From: Acidimicrobiia bacterium
Lineage (GTDB): Bacteria; Actinomycetota; Acidimicrobiia; UBA2766
Direction: 5' to 3'
DNA length: 64,000 nt
Assembly: GCA_020850945.1 (NCBI GenBank)
Contig: JADZDR010000004.1
Location: 1 to 64,000 of the forward strand
In this document: positions 61,876 to 64,000 of the stretch, in pieces
How the letters are laid out: every line of letters starts with the position of its first letter
How positions within the stretch are numbered: position 1 is the first letter of the stretch
Position numbers and translations under genes: made by a program
The notes under the pieces: generated by a model
Seen by the model: only the letters and a program-made list of their open reading frames with translations
The model's database searches: none
What the model was told of the DNA's origin: nothing

Positions 61876-63432
61876 TCAAGGGCCGAAGCGTGCCCGCAGG
61901 TCCTGTTTCATCACTTTGCCCGCCGTGTTGCGGGGCAGGGCATCGACGACCTCGAGTTGCTCGGGGATCTTCTGCATCATGAGTCCGTTCTCACGGCAAT
62001 GGGCCTGCATCTCCTCGAACGTGATCGGTTCCGTCCCGGGTGCTGCGGCGACGACGGCGCATGCCCGCTCGCCCGTGGCCGGGTCGGGCAGGCCGATGAG
62101 GGCGACCTCGGCCACGCGCTGATGGGTGTAGAGGACGTTCTCGACCTCGACGGCGGAGATGTTCTCGCCCTTGCGGATGATGACGTCCTTGAGCCGGCCT
62201 GTGATCCTCACGTAGCCGTCTGCGTCCTCGATGCCGAGGTCACCTGTGCGGAACCAGCCATCCGCGTCGAACCCGTCGGCGTCGAGGGAGGCGTCGACGT
62301 AGCCGCGCATGACTTGGGGGCCCTTTGCCCGGATCTCGCCCTCCGTGTCGGTTCCCGGCACTGCGACGTCCCCGTCGCGGGTGACGATTCTGAGTGTGAC
62401 TCCCGTGGTAGGGCGACCTTCGGTCTGCGCCTTCTGCTCGTCCGTGTCCGTCACGCGGTTCATCGTGAGGAGCGGGGCCTCCGTGAGTCCGTAGCCCGAG
62501 ATGATCCCGTCGTTGTCGGAGATCTGCTTGAGCTCGTAGTGGAGGGCGGGAGGTATCGGTGCCCCACCACTCGGGAAGATCCGCGCGGTCCCGAAGAGGT
62601 TCTCCCTCTTGCGGGACCGGTCGAGGGTGACGAAGGCCTGGTGGATGGGGGTGGCGCCGGCGACGATCGTCACCTGCTCACGCTTCACGAGATCGGCGAC
62701 GTCGTTGGGGTCACGGAAGGCCTCGACGAGGGCGAGGCGGGCACCGGTGAAGAGCGCGGAGCACAGGATGTTCGCGCCGGCGATGTGGGTGAACGGAAAG
62801 ACGAGGACCTCCGTGTCGGCCACGGTCATCGCGATGCACTCGGCGTTGACACGGCCGCCATGCATCACCGTGACGTCCGTGTGGCGGGCACCCTTGGGGT
62901 CCGACGTCGTTCCGGACGTGTAGAAGTACCAGCGGACAGGCGCGTCGGCCGGTGTCCCGGGTGGCGGGGGCGGTGGGGGGAGGGTCGCCGGATCTCCCGC
63001 CGGCAGGGTCCTGTCCGCCACGAGGATCTCGAAGTCGAGGCCGGAGGCGGCGGCGATCCCGGCGTGCATCGCGGCGTGGTCGAAGCCACGCCACGTCGAC
63101 GGGCAGATCACGAGCGACGGTCTGAGCTGACGGGCGATGAACCCGCATTCCCGCTCCCGGTAGATCGGGACGAGCGGGTTCTGCACGGCGCCGAGGCGCG
63201 ACAGGGCAGAGACCATGACGGCGGCCTCGATCCAGGTCGGCAACTGCCAGCAGACGACGGTTCCCTCACCCACGCCGTGCTCGGCGTGGAGGCCGGCGGC
63301 CGCGACCTCGACCGCGTCGCGGTACTCGAGGAACGTCATGTCGCGCCCCTCCTCGTCGGTGAGGAAGACGGCGTCCGGCGTGGTTTCGGCTCGTCTCCCG
63401 ACGAGCTCGCACAGAGTGCGTGCCTCGAGCAT
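61876..63432 (-). CDS. acyl-CoA synthetase (AMP-forming)
   Basis: A 518-residue ANL ligase. FYTSGTTSDPKGARHT is the P-loop, SGYGLTEAPLLT the adenine motif, GWFRTGDLGIEDADGYVRITGRLKDVIIRKGENI the hinge region, and NTAGKVMKQDL holds the catalytic lysine. CoA ligation of a fatty or cyclohexane-type acid is likely; the exact acid is unknown. ATG start. An operator-like dyad lies about 40 bp upstream. The gene is read away from the GH172 gene. Confidence 0.92.
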   Translation of the reverse strand: MLEARTLCELVGRRAETTPDAVFLTDEEGRDMTFLEYRDAVEVAAAGLHAEHGVGEGTVVCWQLPTWIEAAVMVSALSRLGAVQNPLVPIYRERECGFIARQLRPSLVICPSTWRGFDHAAMHAGIAAASGLDFEILVADRTLPAGDPATLPPPPPPPGTPADAPVRWYFYTSGTTSDPKGARHTDVTVMHGGRVNAECIAMTVADTEVLVFPFTHIAGANILCSALFTGARLALVEAFRDPNDVADLVKREQVTIVAGATPIHQAFVTLDRSRKRENLFGTARIFPSGGAPIPPALHYELKQISDNDGIISGYGLTEAPLLTMNRVTDTDEQKAQTEGRPTTGVTLRIVTRDGDVAVPGTDTEGEIRAKGPQVMRGYVDASLDADGFDADGWFRTGDLGIEDADGYVRITGRLKDVIIRKGENISAVEVENVLYTHQRVAEVALIGLPDPATGERACAVVAAAPGTEPITFEEMQAHCRENGLMMQKIPEQLEVVDALPRNTAGKVMKQDLRARFGP

Positions 63433-63470
63433 CCCCGGGCCCCTCTCGTTCGTGGCTGCTCCTCTCTAGA

Positions 63471-63491
63471 TACCTGGCGGGCCGTCAGATC
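63471..63491. promoter_or_regulatory. CTGGCG-N3-CGTCAG operator candidate before the acyl-CoA ligase gene
   Basis: CTGGCG, spacer GGC and CGTCAG match the 61.19-kb dyad with one arm base changed and the same 3-bp spacing, and both end in ATC. It lies 38 bp upstream of the ligase start, and may also affect the divergent GH172 gene. Confidence 0.5.
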
Positions 63492-63552
63492 TCAAGATCG
63501 CCACCTCGGGTCGCGCAGGTGGCGCCGCCCCGTTCGCGCGAGAATGGCGCCC

Positions 63553-64000
63553 ATGTTCCCGGACCTCTCGCACATCGACCTCTCCCGCGAGACACGCTCG
63601 ATCAGCTTCGAGAACCCGACCGGGGCCCGCGGCGCCGGCGGGCGCGAGGCAGGGGGACGCAAGGGGGCGGCCTTCCGGCGGATCGAAGCGGAGGAGCGTG
63701 TCGTGCTCGCCGACATCGCCGGTCCCGGGGTCGTCAGGCACATCTGGCTCACGGTCCCGCCGGCTCCGCCCGAGGCGATGCGGGCCCTCCTCCTCGAGGT
63801 CACCTACGACGACCTCACCACGCCGAGCGTTTCCGTTCCTCTCCTCGACTTCTTCGGTGTCCCGCACGGACGGCCCGTCGCCTACGCCTCGGTACTGACC
63901 ACGATGCAGGAGGCGCGGGGGTTCAACGCCTATTTCCCGATGCCCTTCCGACGGCGCGTGCGCATCGAGATCGTGAATGCCGGCCCGCGGTTCGTGAACC
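63553..64000 (+). CDS. DUF2961/GH172 family protein (3' end beyond window)
   Basis: The 149 visible residues begin ETRSISFENPTGARGAGGREAGG and continue with LADIAGPGVVRHIWLTVP and VPLLDFFGVPHG, the N-terminal signature of DUF2961, now glycoside hydrolase family GH172. Characterised members act on D-arabinofuranosides or difructose dianhydrides; the specificity here is unknown. The start is ATG 63553 or the in-frame ATG 63544; neither has a good ribosome site. No signal peptide is present. Full family members are about 350 residues or more. Confidence 0.82.
   Translation, partial: MFPDLSHIDLSRETRSISFENPTGARGAGGREAGGRKGAAFRRIEAEERVVLADIAGPGVVRHIWLTVPPAPPEAMRALLLEVTYDDLTTPSVSVPLLDFFGVPHGRPVAYASVLTTMQEARGFNAYFPMPFRRRVRIEIVNAGPRFVN

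Overview
The window is GC-rich bacterial DNA, roughly two thirds G+C, with strongly G/C-ended codons, GTG and TTG starts, and long antisense shadow ORFs. The gene content points to a free-living aerobic actinobacterium: an ergothioneine cluster, an F420-type luciferase-like oxidoreductase, a zinc-free type B ribosomal protein L31, a mycobacterial-type HAMP adenylate cyclase, and cell-wall hydrolase control by an apparent c-di-AMP riboswitch. An Acidimicrobiia-like lineage is possible, but no marker here proves it. No phage, IS element, integrase, CRISPR array or rRNA is seen, so this reads as ordinary chromosome.

Layout. 1-6.4 kb: lysS (cut by the left edge), HIT protein, L31, tandem glycine riboswitch with gcvP, and a small minus-strand group with bacterioferritin. 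6.5-13 kb: acyl-CoA ligase, FAD oxidoreductase, a diiron protein behind a Fur-like box, hemB and patatin. 13-23 kb: small hydrolases and dehydrogenases, then a five-gene minus-strand run (aldo/keto reductase, DNA glycosylase, phosphatase, lipoprotein, carboxylesterase). 23-26 kb: tRNA-Cys(GCA), nitroreductase-like gene, mobA and an AI-2E family permease. 26-36 kb: a 1140-residue PKD surface protein, FHA protein, TetR regulator, adenylate cyclase, GatB/YqeY-like protein and an SDR. 36-47 kb: LLM oxidoreductase, esterase, ROK kinase, GGDEF-EAL protein, nucleosidase, two coupled membrane-anchored proteins, Tat phosphoesterase and LysM-M23 peptidase. 47-55 kb: ABC exporter, sugar-dehydrogenase-like lipoprotein, receiver-GGDEF protein, methyltransferase, stand-alone SufB and YihY protein. 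55-64 kb: the egt cluster, an SDR and an acyl-CoA ligase with matching operator-like dyads, a lipoprotein, and the start of a GH172/DUF2961 gene.

How the genes work together. Two regulatory RNAs are readable: glycine controls gcvP, and an apparent c-di-AMP aptamer controls the LysM-M23 peptidase. Second-messenger genes are frequent (one cAMP cyclase, one GGDEF-EAL protein, one receiver-GGDEF protein). Iron and redox genes cluster loosely: bfr, a diiron oxidase, hemB, SufB and ergothioneine.

The most unusual material is non-coding. Perfect or near-perfect dyads are common between genes: a 44-bp palindrome before lysS, a 14-bp-arm hairpin before tRNA-Cys, a 24-bp dyad before sufB, a 35-bp-arm imperfect repeat downstream of an SDR gene, and a dispersed hairpin family that recurs at convergent gene ends. 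A small ORF with a strong ribosome site directly precedes egtA and may couple translation of the ergothioneine genes. All family assignments come from reading motifs by eye; no database search was run.
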